A stretch of DNA of 64,000 nucleotides, taken from contig CP121321.1 in NCBI GenBank assembly GCA_043585095.1, positions 2,728,001 to 2,792,000 of the forward strand. The letters are read 5' to 3'. The notes beneath the pieces are model-generated. The model searched no databases and had not been told where the DNA came from. It saw only the letters and a program-made list of their open reading frames with translations. Positions 1-8,800 of the stretch are shown in pieces. Within the stretch, counting starts at the first letter, position 1, and each line of letters starts with the position of its first letter. The DNA comes from JANQIO01 sp043585095 (lineage in GTDB: Bacteria; Pseudomonadota; Gammaproteobacteria; Pseudomonadales; Halieaceae). The position numbers and the translations under genes were made by a program.

Positions 1-922
1 GTGCATCTGCGGCTACGGCTAGCGTCAGCGCAGAGTCGATACCCCCTGATAACCCCAGCACTACCCCCTTAAAGCCGTTTTTGTCGACGTACTCTCTAAC
101 GCCCAGCACCAGTGCTTCGTAGACGCTTTGCAGCATCGGGGGTATCTCGGCAATCGCACCGCCGGCTAGGCCGAGCACGCGATTGGATTCACACTCGACG
201 CTGAGTCGCTGCAGCTGGGGTTTGTAAAAAGGCAAGCGCGCCACGACCTGTCCCGTTTCGTCGACAGCGAAAGAGCCACCGTCAAACACCAGTTCGTCCT
301 GTGCACCCACCTGATTCACATAAATCACCGGCAGGCTGTTGTCGATGGCACGTCGTGCAACCGTAGCTTCGCGCTCGGCCTGCTTATTACGATGAAACGG
401 TGACGAGTTGAGATTCAACATCAAAGCCGCGCCCGCTTCCCGGGCCTGAGCGGCTGGCCCAGCCTCCCAGATATCCTCACATACGGTCACCGCAACTTGC
501 ACGCCCGCTACATCAAACAGGCAGGGCTCTGTGCCCGGTTCGAAATAGCGCTTCTCGTCAAAAACCTGATAGTTCGGCAAGCTCTGCTTCGCATACTCGA
601 CAATAATCTTGCCCTGATGGATAACACCGGCCATGTTGTAGCGCTTGCCGTCGTGCTCGCGGGGGTAGCCAATCACCAGGTAGCTATCCGTAACCGTTTG
701 GCACAAGGTGTTGAGAGCCTCCTCTACGCGGCGTTGCATACTGGGACGCAGCAACAAATCTTCCGGCGGGTAGCCGCACAAAGTGAGTTCGGGAAACACA
801 ATAACCGCCGGCCCGCCCGCCGATTCGACGGTTTGGACCGTTTCCAGCACTTTAGCGAGGTTGCCGTCAAAATCGCCGACATGGGTGTTTAGCTGGGCCA
901 TGACAACGTCAAAACCGGGCAT
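1..922 (-). CDS. nadE: Glutamine-dependent NAD+ synthetase, N-terminal part (runs off the window)
   Basis: Makes NAD+ from deamido-NAD+ with ATP, taking ammonia from glutamine. I translated the open reverse frame from the ATG at 922-920; about 307 residues are visible and the frame leaves the window at position 1. The N-terminal part is a CN-hydrolase (glutaminase) domain with the expected Glu (FPELTL), Lys (YAKQSLPNY) and Cys (VCEDIW) triad. The synthetase domain begins at the window edge with the ATP-pyrophosphatase P-loop LSGGIDSAL. The C-terminal half is missing only because the window ends. It is transcribed away from pilS across a gap of about 100 bp. Confidence 0.93.
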   Translation of the reverse strand, partial: MPGFDVVMAQLNTHVGDFDGNLAKVLETVQTVESAGGPAVIVFPELTLCGYPPEDLLLRPSMQRRVEEALNTLCQTVTDSYLVIGYPREHDGKRYNMAGVIHQGKIIVEYAKQSLPNYQVFDEKRYFEPGTEPCLFDVAGVQVAVTVCEDIWEAGPAAQAREAGAALMLNLNSSPFHRNKQAEREATVARRAIDNSLPVIYVNQVGAQDELVFDGGSFAVDETGQVVARLPFYKPQLQRLSVECESNRVLGLAGGAIAEIPPMLQSVYEALVLGVREYVDKNGFKGVVLGLSGGIDSALTLAVAADA

Positions 923-938
923 AGGTCACTTCCTGAGA

Positions 939-971
939 AAACAGGCGCCTATTGTGTTTGAAAGCCTGTTT
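939..971. repeat. Inverted repeat in the nadE/pilS divergent promoter region
   Basis: AAACAGGC (939-946) and GCCTGTTT (964-971) are perfect 8-bp inverted arms separated by 17 bp, between the two divergent starts. It could be an operator for either gene or chance; no regulator is recognised. Confidence 0.3.
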
Positions 972-1024
972 CTTGGCAAAGAGATCAGCGGGTAAACTAG
1001 GCGTTCTTTCCGGTTGAGAATGCT

Positions 1025-2674
1025 ATGGCCACGGCAACAGAAAAACCCATCTCGGTAACGTCTGTGCCCAGCGAACGCCAGAACACCAACCTTTTTCGCG
1101 TCTACATCGCGTACCGCTCGCTACTCTCCATACTTCTGGTCGTCAGCCCCTTTACCGGGGGAGCCCGAACGCTCATGGGGGAACTCAACCCCGAGTTCTA
1201 CCTTATCGTCGCCAGCGCTTTTTTGATAACCAATTTGCCGTTGCTAGCGCTGATTCGAACCCGCTTTATCAGCAGCCAGGGGATCCTTTTCGGCATTTTT
1301 TTCGTGGACATCCTCGCTATCACGCTACTATCTGACACCAGCGGGGGCATGCCTAGCGGGCTACCTATACTGCTGCTGGCAACCACAGCAGCAAGCGCTG
1401 TCTTGATAGCCAACAGCTCTATTGCAACTTTGATTGCCGCGCTTGCCGTCATTGCGATCCTATCCGATACCTTCCGGCTGATTAGCTTGACCGTCCTCGA
1501 TGTGTCCAGTTTGTTCCCAGCTGCCTTGCTTAGTGCTCTGGTGTTTTCTGTATCGCTGCTGATTCAGCTCGTTGCCCGGCGCGTGGGCAAAGCTGAAGCG
1601 CTTGCTCGCGCCCGGGCAGAAGACCTTTACAACCTGCAGCGTCTGAACGAGCAGATCGTACAAAACCTGCAGACCGGCATACTACTGGTGTATGCGGATT
1701 CCTCGGTGCGCATCATGAATGAGGCGGCGATGCGCCTGTTACAACCAGAAAGCAGCGCCAACGTGAATACAATGCCGAGACAGGGCCAGTCCCTGCATGA
1801 CTGCAATGTCGAGCTAGCGTCACAGTTCGCGAACTGGCAAGAGCAAGGCGTACACATCGCCACACCCATTACAGTTACAGAAGACGCACCGCAGTTGAGT
1901 GCCAATTTCCTGTCGCTGGAAGGCTCAGGAGACAACGACGCTCTGGTGTTCCTTAACGACTATACGGCGGTTACCCAGCAAGCCCAGTCGCTGAAGCTGG
2001 CGTCGCTGGGTCGGCTGACGGCGAGCATCGCCCACGAAATCCGCAATCCGCTCGGGGCCATAAGCCACGCAGCCCAGCTGCTTCACGAGTCGGAGCAATT
2101 GGCGCCGGAAGATCAGCACCTCTCAAGCATTATTGAGAACCACGCCAAGCGCATGAACAACATCATTGAGAACGTGCTACAGATAAGCCGACGCCAGCCA
2201 CCCAACCCCCAGCGCCTGGCATTGAAGGGCTGGCTACAGAGCTTCGTCAGGGAATATCAGGAAACCCGCTCTGACGAGTCAGACATCTCACTCGAGCTGC
2301 CAGAATCCTGGCTGGAAATCACCTTTGATCCCGGCCACCTCCAACGGGTGCTCTCTAACCTGTTGGACAACGGCATTCGCCACAGCGCAGGACAGGGACA
2401 GGGAAAGCAGGGTCAAGGCAAGGTGACCGTACGCGTGCTAAAAGAAAGCGCCGCGAGACGTTGCATCATAGACGTCATCGATCCGGGAGAAGGGGTCGCA
2501 CCCGCAGAGCGCGCAAAATTGTTCGAGCCCTTTTATACTACCGTCGAAAGCGGCACCGGACTGGGCCTTTTTCTCAGCAAGGAACTCTGTGAAATCAACA
2601 ACGCAACCCTCACCTACTTGCCCACTGCCAGTGACGAGAGTCGATTTAGAGTCTCGCTCACTCTATTGATGTAG
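1025..2674 (+). CDS. pilS: PilS-type sensor histidine kinase
   Basis: Membrane sensor kinase of the PilS/PilR system that controls type IV pilin expression. The 549-residue protein has about six hydrophobic segments in the first ~190 residues, a PAS-like region (~210-310), a HisKA dimerisation domain with phospho-acceptor His337 in SIAHEIRNPLG, and an ATPase domain with N-box (NLLDNGIRHS), G1 (DPGEGV) and G2 (GTGLGLFL) motifs. A Gly/Gln/Lys repeat lies just after the N-box (2390-2422), in the lid-loop area. pilR follows 55 bp downstream on the same strand, and pilin genes are close by, which supports PilS over other kinases. The start was chosen because the hydrophobic region begins shortly after it; the ribosome-binding site is weak. 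Confidence 0.93.
   Translation: MATATEKPISVTSVPSERQNTNLFRVYIAYRSLLSILLVVSPFTGGARTLMGELNPEFYLIVASAFLITNLPLLALIRTRFISSQGILFGIFFVDILAITLLSDTSGGMPSGLPILLLATTAASAVLIANSSIATLIAALAVIAILSDTFRLISLTVLDVSSLFPAALLSALVFSVSLLIQLVARRVGKAEALARARAEDLYNLQRLNEQIVQNLQTGILLVYADSSVRIMNEAAMRLLQPESSANVNTMPRQGQSLHDCNVELASQFANWQEQGVHIATPITVTEDAPQLSANFLSLEGSGDNDALVFLNDYTAVTQQAQSLKLASLGRLTASIAHEIRNPLGAISHAAQLLHESEQLAPEDQHLSSIIENHAKRMNNIIENVLQISRRQPPNPQRLALKGWLQSFVREYQETRSDESDISLELPESWLEITFDPGHLQRVLSNLLDNGIRHSAGQGQGKQGQGKVTVRVLKESAARRCIIDVIDPGEGVAPAERAKLFEPFYTTVESGTGLGLFLSKELCEINNATLTYLPTASDESRFRVSLTLLM
2390..2422 (+). repeat. In-frame GQ/GK tandem repeat inside pilS
   Basis: Alternating gga/cag/aag-type codons encode GQGQGKQGQGK between the N-box and the following beta strand of the histidine kinase ATPase domain. 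The repeat keeps the frame. Confidence 0.7.
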
Positions 2675-2730
2675 CGGCTAACGCAGCAACTAACGTAGCG
2701 ACCAGGATAGCGACCAATAGAGCAACCACA
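2671..2730 (+). repeat. Five imperfect 12-nt repeats between pilS and pilR
   Basis: Starting with the last base before the pilS stop codon, 2671-2682, 2683-2694, 2695-2706, 2707-2718 and 2719-2730 align as degenerate copies of a 12-mer resembling gtagcgaccaac. The array fills almost the entire gap and replaces any clear Shine-Dalgarno sequence for pilR. Function unknown. Confidence 0.6.
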
Positions 2731-4103
2731 TGCCCGAACAGATCGCAAAGACCGTACTCATTGTCGACGATGAACCCGACATTCGTCAGTTGCTCGATAT
2801 CACCCTGTCTCGCATGGGTTTGCAAACCCGCGTGGCAGCCTCTATCGGTGAGGCACAGAGCAGCCTACAGGAGGGTGGCACAGACCTCTGTTTAACGGAT
2901 ATGAAGCTACCCGATGGCAATGGCATCAGTCTCGTTGAGCACATACAGAGCGCCTATCCGGATCTACCGGTCGCCATGATTACCGCACACGGCAGTGTGG
3001 AAACCGCTATCACAGCATTGAAAGCGGGGGCATTCGACTTCATCAGCAAACCTATCGAACTCGATCGACTTCGAAGCCTGGTCAGCAACGCGCTCAAGCT
3101 TGAACAACAGAAACCAGCGCAAGACGTTCGCGATACCACTCTGATCGGTGAAACAGCCGAAATCGCAGCACTGCGCGCCCAGGTCAACAAACTGGCAAGA
3201 AGCCAGGCGCCGGTCTATATCAGCGGCGAATCAGGTAGCGGTAAGGAAATCGTCGCAAGGTTGATTCACTCCCGAGGCCCCCGCGCCAGCGGACCTTTTA
3301 TTCCCGTCAACTGCGGCGCGATCCCACCTGAATTGATGGAAAGCGAGCTGTTCGGGCACATAAAAGGCAGCTTTACCGGCGCCAGCGATAACAAGACCGG
3401 CCTTTTTGAGGCCGCGCGCGGCGGCACGCTGTTTTTGGATGAAGTCGCCGACCTGCCGCTGGCAATGCAGGTCAAGCTGTTGCGTGCCATACAGGAGAAA
3501 GCGGTGCGGCCGGTGGGCGCCAATGCTGAGATAGCTACCGATGTGCGTATTCTTAGCGCCACCCACAAAGATCTCGAACAGGAGGTCGCCGATAACCGCT
3601 TTCGCAGTGACCTGTATTATCGGATTAATGTGATTGGCTTACACGTGCCAAGCCTGCGGGAGCGTCGCGCCGACATCCCCCTGCTGGCCAATTATCTGTT
3701 AAACCGATTGCGGGGCAGCATCGACGCCGACCCGATGCTATCCCCCGCTGCCCTCGACGCACTCAGTGCATATAGTTTTCCCGGCAACGTTCGCGAGCTT
3801 GAAAATATTTTGGAGCGCGCATCAACGCTGTGTAGCGGGAGCACCATCGAGGCAGACGATTTATTGCTCAACCAGCAGGGCATCTCGCCCACTGCCGCAC
3901 CACCTCCCGCCACGAGCATGAGCTCACCGCCCGTTGAGGAGGCCTTTGGCGATATCGACGCCTATCTGGAGAACATCGAACGCGAGATCCTCACCCGCGC
4001 CTTAGAGCAGTGCCGGTGGAACAAAACGGCCGCTGCAAAACTGTTGGGAATCAGCTTTCGCTCGCTGCGTTACCGTCTGAAGAAACTGGAACTGGACGAT
4101 TAA
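2730..4103 (+). CDS. pilR: PilR-type sigma-54-dependent response regulator
   Basis: NtrC-family activator, partner of PilS, expected to turn on sigma-54 promoters of pilin genes. The 457-residue protein has a receiver domain with phospho-acceptor Asp57 (LTDMKLPDG), an AAA+ domain with Walker A (GESGSGKE), the sigma-54-contact loop as GSFTGA (Ser in place of the commoner Ala), Walker B (GGTLFLDEVADLP) and an arginine-finger region (LRERRADIP), and a C-terminal Fis-type helix-turn-helix (NKTAAAKLLGISFRSLRYRLKKL is split here as NKTAAAKLLGIS then SLRYRLKKL). It lies 55 bp downstream of pilS and is probably co-transcribed. No convincing sigma-54 promoter was found upstream of the pilin operon in this window; the usual target, pilA, is not present. 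Confidence 0.94.
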   Translation: MPEQIAKTVLIVDDEPDIRQLLDITLSRMGLQTRVAASIGEAQSSLQEGGTDLCLTDMKLPDGNGISLVEHIQSAYPDLPVAMITAHGSVETAITALKAGAFDFISKPIELDRLRSLVSNALKLEQQKPAQDVRDTTLIGETAEIAALRAQVNKLARSQAPVYISGESGSGKEIVARLIHSRGPRASGPFIPVNCGAIPPELMESELFGHIKGSFTGASDNKTGLFEAARGGTLFLDEVADLPLAMQVKLLRAIQEKAVRPVGANAEIATDVRILSATHKDLEQEVADNRFRSDLYYRINVIGLHVPSLRERRADIPLLANYLLNRLRGSIDADPMLSPAALDALSAYSFPGNVRELENILERASTLCSGSTIEADDLLLNQQGISPTAAPPPATSMSSPPVEEAFGDIDAYLENIEREILTRALEQCRWNKTAAAKLLGISFRSLRYRLKKLELDD

Positions 4104-4187
4104 ACGCTACGGTAGTGATTCCCTGGCGTTCGCCTGGCGGGTGCCGCCTAGACTGTTTCCTGTCAGCAGCTGTGACAGGAGCAGAAT

Positions 4188-4853
4188 GTGGCCTTCTTTC
4201 AAAGCCGGACAGGGGTTGAGCGCAGCGCTCAGAATACCGGGTGGCAGCGCTACCATATCGCCAATAGGCCGTTGCGAAACGACCGGCCACCTCTGCACTT
4301 TGTCTCGACTGAACCCAGTCCCAATAGGACTCCAAAGCAGCGCGGCTACACCTTGGTGGAGCTTTTAATAACCACCGGAATCGTTGCGCTGGCGCTGAGC
4401 GCAGCCAGCTATAGCGGCCTGAACGAACTCATTGAGCGCCATCGTCGGCAGGTGTCTCTGCAGGAGGTTATGCGCCTGGTGCAGTTCGCACGCAGCGAAG
4501 CGGTAAATCGCCAGCAGTCGATAACCCTGTGCGCGCTGGATGACGCTAGCACCTGCACTGCGAGTTGGACGGGGAATACGGTGGCTGTCTTTCGAGACGC
4601 AGACTACAACCGCCGTGTCGATCCAGGGGAAGCCCTGCGTGCAGTTCACTGGCCCGCATCCAGAGGGTCGCTACAGTGGCGAGCGTCACTGGGCCGAAAG
4701 CATCTGGAGTTCTCGGCAATGGGAAGTACCGCCCAGAATGGCAGCTTTCTGCTGTGCCATAGAGATGGGGACAAAGCCGCTGACCTGGTGATAACCCTCA
4801 ATCGCGGCGGCAGGCCCTATGTAAACGGGGATACTCGGCGTCGCTGTCGGTAG
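4188..4853 (+). CDS. fimT: FimT/GspH-like minor pseudopilin
   Basis: Minor type IV pilus pseudopilin of the FimT/GspH family, processed by a prepilin peptidase. The cleavage motif RG/YTLVE is followed by a hydrophobic helix (LLITTGIVALALSAASYSG) and a GspH-type core (FARSEAVNRQQSITLCALDD, with a Cys-containing segment and a C-terminal CRRDRDGA-like 'LLCHRDGDKA'). The ATG at 4188 gives an unusually long leader of about 51 residues before the cleavage site; the true start may be a later non-ATG codon. It follows pilR by 84 bp, as fimT lies near pilSR in Pseudomonas. A transcription terminator lies just after it. The family call is firm; fimT rather than fimU or gspH rests on position. Confidence 0.75.
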   Translation: MAFFQSRTGVERSAQNTGWQRYHIANRPLRNDRPPLHFVSTEPSPNRTPKQRGYTLVELLITTGIVALALSAASYSGLNELIERHRRQVSLQEVMRLVQFARSEAVNRQQSITLCALDDASTCTASWTGNTVAVFRDADYNRRVDPGEALRAVHWPASRGSLQWRASLGRKHLEFSAMGSTAQNGSFLLCHRDGDKAADLVITLNRGGRPYVNGDTRRRCR

Positions 4854-4880
4854 GCGTGTTCTAAAAAAATAGCCACAAAA

Positions 4881-4901
4881 AACCCGTGATAAACACGGGT
4901 T
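4881..4901. terminator. Bidirectional intrinsic terminator between fimT and the pil operon
   Basis: An 8-bp perfect stem AACCCGTG/CACGGGTT with a 5-nt loop (4889-4893). It is followed by a short T run on the + strand and by six Ts on the - strand (A run at 4876-4882), so it fits a shared terminator for convergent transcription. Confidence 0.8.
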
Positions 4902-4984
4902 TTAAAACGTTCTCTAAGCACCGGGGTTCTGCAAAAGCCGAAGGCTTTCTGTATTAAAAAACCGGGTCTAACACGTTACTGCTA

Positions 4985-5320
4985 TCAGCTGTCCGCACCG
5001 ACAGGTCCTGGGCCCGCTGACTGATACTTTTCTATAAGTTCACCATCGTCACGGACGACTACTATCCAAAACACGCCAACCTGGCTGGCTTCAACACGAT
5101 AACGCGTCGTATCGTCACCCAGGACCTGACGGACAACCTGCGTAATGTAGGCACCCGGTATCTCGCGTTTGACCGTTACTGCCACATGATCTGGCAACGC
5201 GGCCTCGGTGATGTATTCATCCGGGCTGCTGGTTTTTGAATCTCCGTCGTCAAATTCCTGGGCCAACGCTGCCGGCGCCAGCAATAAAAGCGATAAAAAC
5301 AGGGTTTTCAAAGCGCTCAT
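4985..5320 (-). CDS. Small exported protein at the end of the pil operon
   Basis: Protein of 111 residues with a clear Sec signal peptide (ALKTLFLSLLLLAPAALA/QEF), so it is predicted periplasmic. The rest is acidic, with a ~55-residue alpha/beta stretch (VTVKREIPGAYITQVVRQVL ... ELIEKYQ) that resembles a PepSY-like fold; this is only a pattern impression. The second of two in-frame ATGs (5320) is preferred because GGAG lies 8 nt upstream; the first is only 2 nt from it. It follows pilE by 37 bp and is the last gene before the terminator. Pseudomonas has a small PilY2 protein of similar size in this operon, so a PilY2-like pilus role is possible, but I see no sequence proof. Confidence 0.7.
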   Translation of the reverse strand: MSALKTLFLSLLLLAPAALAQEFDDGDSKTSSPDEYITEAALPDHVAVTVKREIPGAYITQVVRQVLGDDTTRYRVEASQVGVFWIVVVRDDGELIEKYQSAGPGPVGADS

Positions 5321-5357
5321 AGTCATCTCTCCTGCACCTCACCTAATGGCAGCGTGC

Positions 5358-5864
5358 TTAATCTACTGTCCAATTGTTTTCGCCGGCGCCTGCATAGCTG
5401 CCATCGGCGTTCTCGTCCCAAAACTTTTGTCCTAGTGAGTTAACACGCAAACCGCCGTCGTCCGCCTGCGGGCGCGAAGCGATGGGCAATGCCTCTACTG
5501 TAAAAGCGGTTGCCGTCGCGGCCTGAATTGTCAGGTTGTAATCGGCGGTACCGTCTATCGGGCACTGCGACGGGTATAAGGTCGCAGCGGGGGTACCAGT
5601 ATTGCCGCCGCCTGACGCCGCACCCAGATACGTGTAATTCATCGCATTGTACTTCTCCATCGCCTGGGCCAGGCCAAGTAACACACCCATACAATCCGAC
5701 CGCCGACTTCTCGATACCGAACTGTTGTAGCTGGGCAATGCTACCGCCGCTATGATGCCGATGATGACCAGCACAATCATTAGCTCGATGAGCGTGAAGC
5801 CTTGCGTGTGGCGCTGCCCGCGCTGGAACGCGCGGGAGTGCCTGATGGTTTGGCTAACTTGCAT
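5358..5864 (-). CDS. pilE: Type IV pilin PilE (minor pilin)
   Basis: Type IV pilin subunit of 168 residues. The class III signal ends in TQG/FTLIELM with Glu5 in place, followed by the conserved helix (IVLVIIGIIAAVALPSY) and a globular domain with two cysteines (DCMGVLLGLAQAMEKY and PSQCPIDG). The Shine-Dalgarno GGAG lies 8 nt before the ATG at 5864. It sits 15 bp downstream of pilY1, where Pseudomonas carries the minor pilin gene pilE. PilE is thought to connect the priming minor pilins FimU/PilV/PilW/PilX to the fibre. It could be a major pilin, but its place in the minor-pilin operon argues against that. Confidence 0.88.
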   Translation of the reverse strand: MQVSQTIRHSRAFQRGQRHTQGFTLIELMIVLVIIGIIAAVALPSYNSSVSRSRRSDCMGVLLGLAQAMEKYNAMNYTYLGAASGGGNTGTPAATLYPSQCPIDGTADYNLTIQAATATAFTVEALPIASRPQADDGGLRVNSLGQKFWDENADGSYAGAGENNWTVD

Positions 5865-5879
5865 GGGGTTTTCTCCGCC

Positions 5880-8800
5880 CTAGTTTTTGCGCCAGAAGGT
5901 TTTGATCACGCGGTCGGTATTCGGCGTGTTCACCGGGGGCTTCTCAGCACCCACGAACATGTCACAGCCCGCACCGGTACATACGATAACCGGCTCATCG
6001 ATGATACTGCTCGACTTGAGCTCTGTACCACGATCCGCCTCGGTCAATCCGGTCACATCATCCCAGTTATTGATGGGACTCGCATCATCCAGAGCCACCT
6101 GATAAACCCGCGTAATACCCGCGGACGGCACGCAGCGACTGGTCGCAGACATGGGGTTAGGCTCGTAGGTTGTGAAGGTCACGGTATCCTTAAACGTCAG
6201 TGGAGTACTCAAAATCTTCTCACCCGTATTCGGTGTATTGAAGTACCAACCCTGAGCGGCTTTCAGAAGCTCAAGTGAACCCTCTACCCCTTCGCCTACA
6301 TCATTGGCGTCGGCGTTATAAAGGTCTGCTTCCGTCAGCTTCGTATACGTCTGAGGGATGGAGAATACGTCTGACTGCAGGATCATGTAGAAACGATCAT
6401 TGGTAACGGTGGACAAAGGCGAGGCCTGGAAGCCAGAACCGATGCTAACCGCCAGCTGAGTTTCACCTTCCTCGAAGACCAGAGCAACATCCGGGCCATG
6501 GTAGAAGCGTCGGTTGTTGCTCGCCTCATTGGTGCCATCAGCAATACCCAGATCCGCAATGATTCCGCCGGTGATCAGGTTATCAGCGGCCGCACCATTG
6601 TTGATATCAAAGCGCCACAGCTGACCGCCTGTGTCACCGATGTACAACATGTTGTCCTGTCCGGAACTGGTGATATCCACTACGGAGATATCCGCCGGGA
6701 AAGAATACTTCATGTCCTCAAACTTCTTGGTGAACGCGTCGGTAGGACCGGCAGACCAGATTAACTGACCGGTGGCAGCGTTAACGATATAAATCGCGCG
6801 GCCGACATCGTCACTGGCCCTGATGTCCGTATCATCCTGATCCGGATCGTAGCCACCGGAGAAGTACAGAACGTCAGTCGCCTTGCCATCAATATCGATA
6901 TTACCCAGCACTGGCTGCGACCAGGATTGACCCAACTCGGTGAAGTCGCCTTCACCACCGTTTATTTGCCACATCAAGCGGGGGTTATTGCGGTCGGTGA
7001 CATCCATGGCGTAGTAGTTGCGACCACCGCGACGTTGTCCGAAGAATATCCGAACAAACTCACCGTCACCGCTGATCGAGCCGTCGCCATTTTCATCATT
7101 AACCCAGGGCGTAACGCTGCCGTCGATGCCATAGATATGCTTCTGCTGCGGCAGGTTTTCACGCAACAGCATCTGCTCATCCATCGTATCCTCTGGCAAG
7201 AAAGCGAATTGCTCTTCACCTGTCTCTGCGTTAATTGCATGCATGAAACCCGAGTTAGACCCGAAGAAAACCGTAATATCGGGCTCCGCTTCAGAGCCAC
7301 CGTAGGTCACGGCAATCGGCTTGGAGTGCAGTGGATCACCGATGATGTAACGGTTCTCGTTAATGATATTGTCGTCATCATCGTCATCGTGATCTTTACC
7401 GAGCACCCACTCAACATGTTCACGGAACTCTTCATCCGACATGGCCCCAGCACCAAACATATCCTTGGTCAGGTTCTGGTTATTGGTGGCCAGACGGTTA
7501 GACGGGTCAGACAACTGATCGGTTGTTGAATTTCGCGTGTAGGTATAAATACGACGCGACTCAAAAGCAGGTATCTGCGAATTCGCGCCACTGATATCCA
7601 CCTGAGAACCGTCTGCAATATTACCCCAGGCACTGACTGCTTCCTCTGTGAAGAAGCCCGTCTCCGGATTGATAGCCGGCTGCCCTTCTTCGTCTGAGAA
7701 GTCGACAACGGTATTGTCGTCACGGCCCAGACGATATTTCTTGAGGTTGCCAGGCCAACTCGGACGATCGTCCGGGCGGAACACCGCGAAGTAGATCTCA
7801 CTGCGGTGATTCAGTCGGTTGAACTGGTTGATAGCCGCCACCGGCGCCACGAAGGTACTGTTGGTTTTGAGCACGTCAGCCAGAATATTCTGAATCTCTT
7901 CAACCAGATCGGCGGCCTGTGTGGCCTCCTTGTACTGACCGCCACCCGCAGCCGCAACATCTTTCAGCCACTGGCTGGAGAAGTTAAAGCCGATGGTGTG
8001 CGTTTTGATGATCTGCTTCTCGCGAAGATCAGACATATCGTTCTGCACCATATACGAGGCCAGCTCCTTCACGCAGCGCTCGCTGTACCCCACGCTGGAT
8101 TCGCAGCTATCGTCACCGATAAATTTCTTGATGAGCCCTTCTGAGTTCGGCGCGTTAGCGAAGCCATCAGTCAGAAGAATGATATGATTCTCCTTCTGAC
8201 ACCAGTCGTTAATAGGCGTCTCGTACTGCGGCGCACCCAGGGGGCCGTCTTCCAGGGTTTCAAAGCGGCAGCGCCAGTTACCTAAATTGTCCGGGCTGCA
8301 GCCCCATGGGTAATTGTTGGTATAAGTACCAGGCACGATGGAATTGTTGGCTGACACGCGCGTATAGGAATGTGGCCCGCTGTAGCTAGGCCCGCCACGT
8401 CGGCGTCCCCAGACGACGTTGCCGCCGGTATAGTACTGCGCCGCCTCGAACAACGTATCCTGAACCGGTGTCATGCCGCGAGTATTGAGTGCGTCCACTT
8501 GCTCAAGAATCTCCTGTCGCACCAGGCGTACATCCGATACCGAGGTGCCGTCATCCTGATAGTTGATAATCAGGCGTGGCGCGCGCACAGGGTCTTCGTT
8601 GTAAGGCAGAGCACGACGACTCCTGCCGCTCTGCTTGCGCAGGCGGAAGGCCATGGCATTATTCAGGTCCCAGCCACCGCGATTAACAACCGACTGCACC
8701 AGGGCGCCAATGTCGCGACTTCGGTACACCCGGTCCTCACGCCAGCGGTTGCTGAACGACCAGTCAACGGTAGTACCCCAACTGCGACCATCGACGGTGC

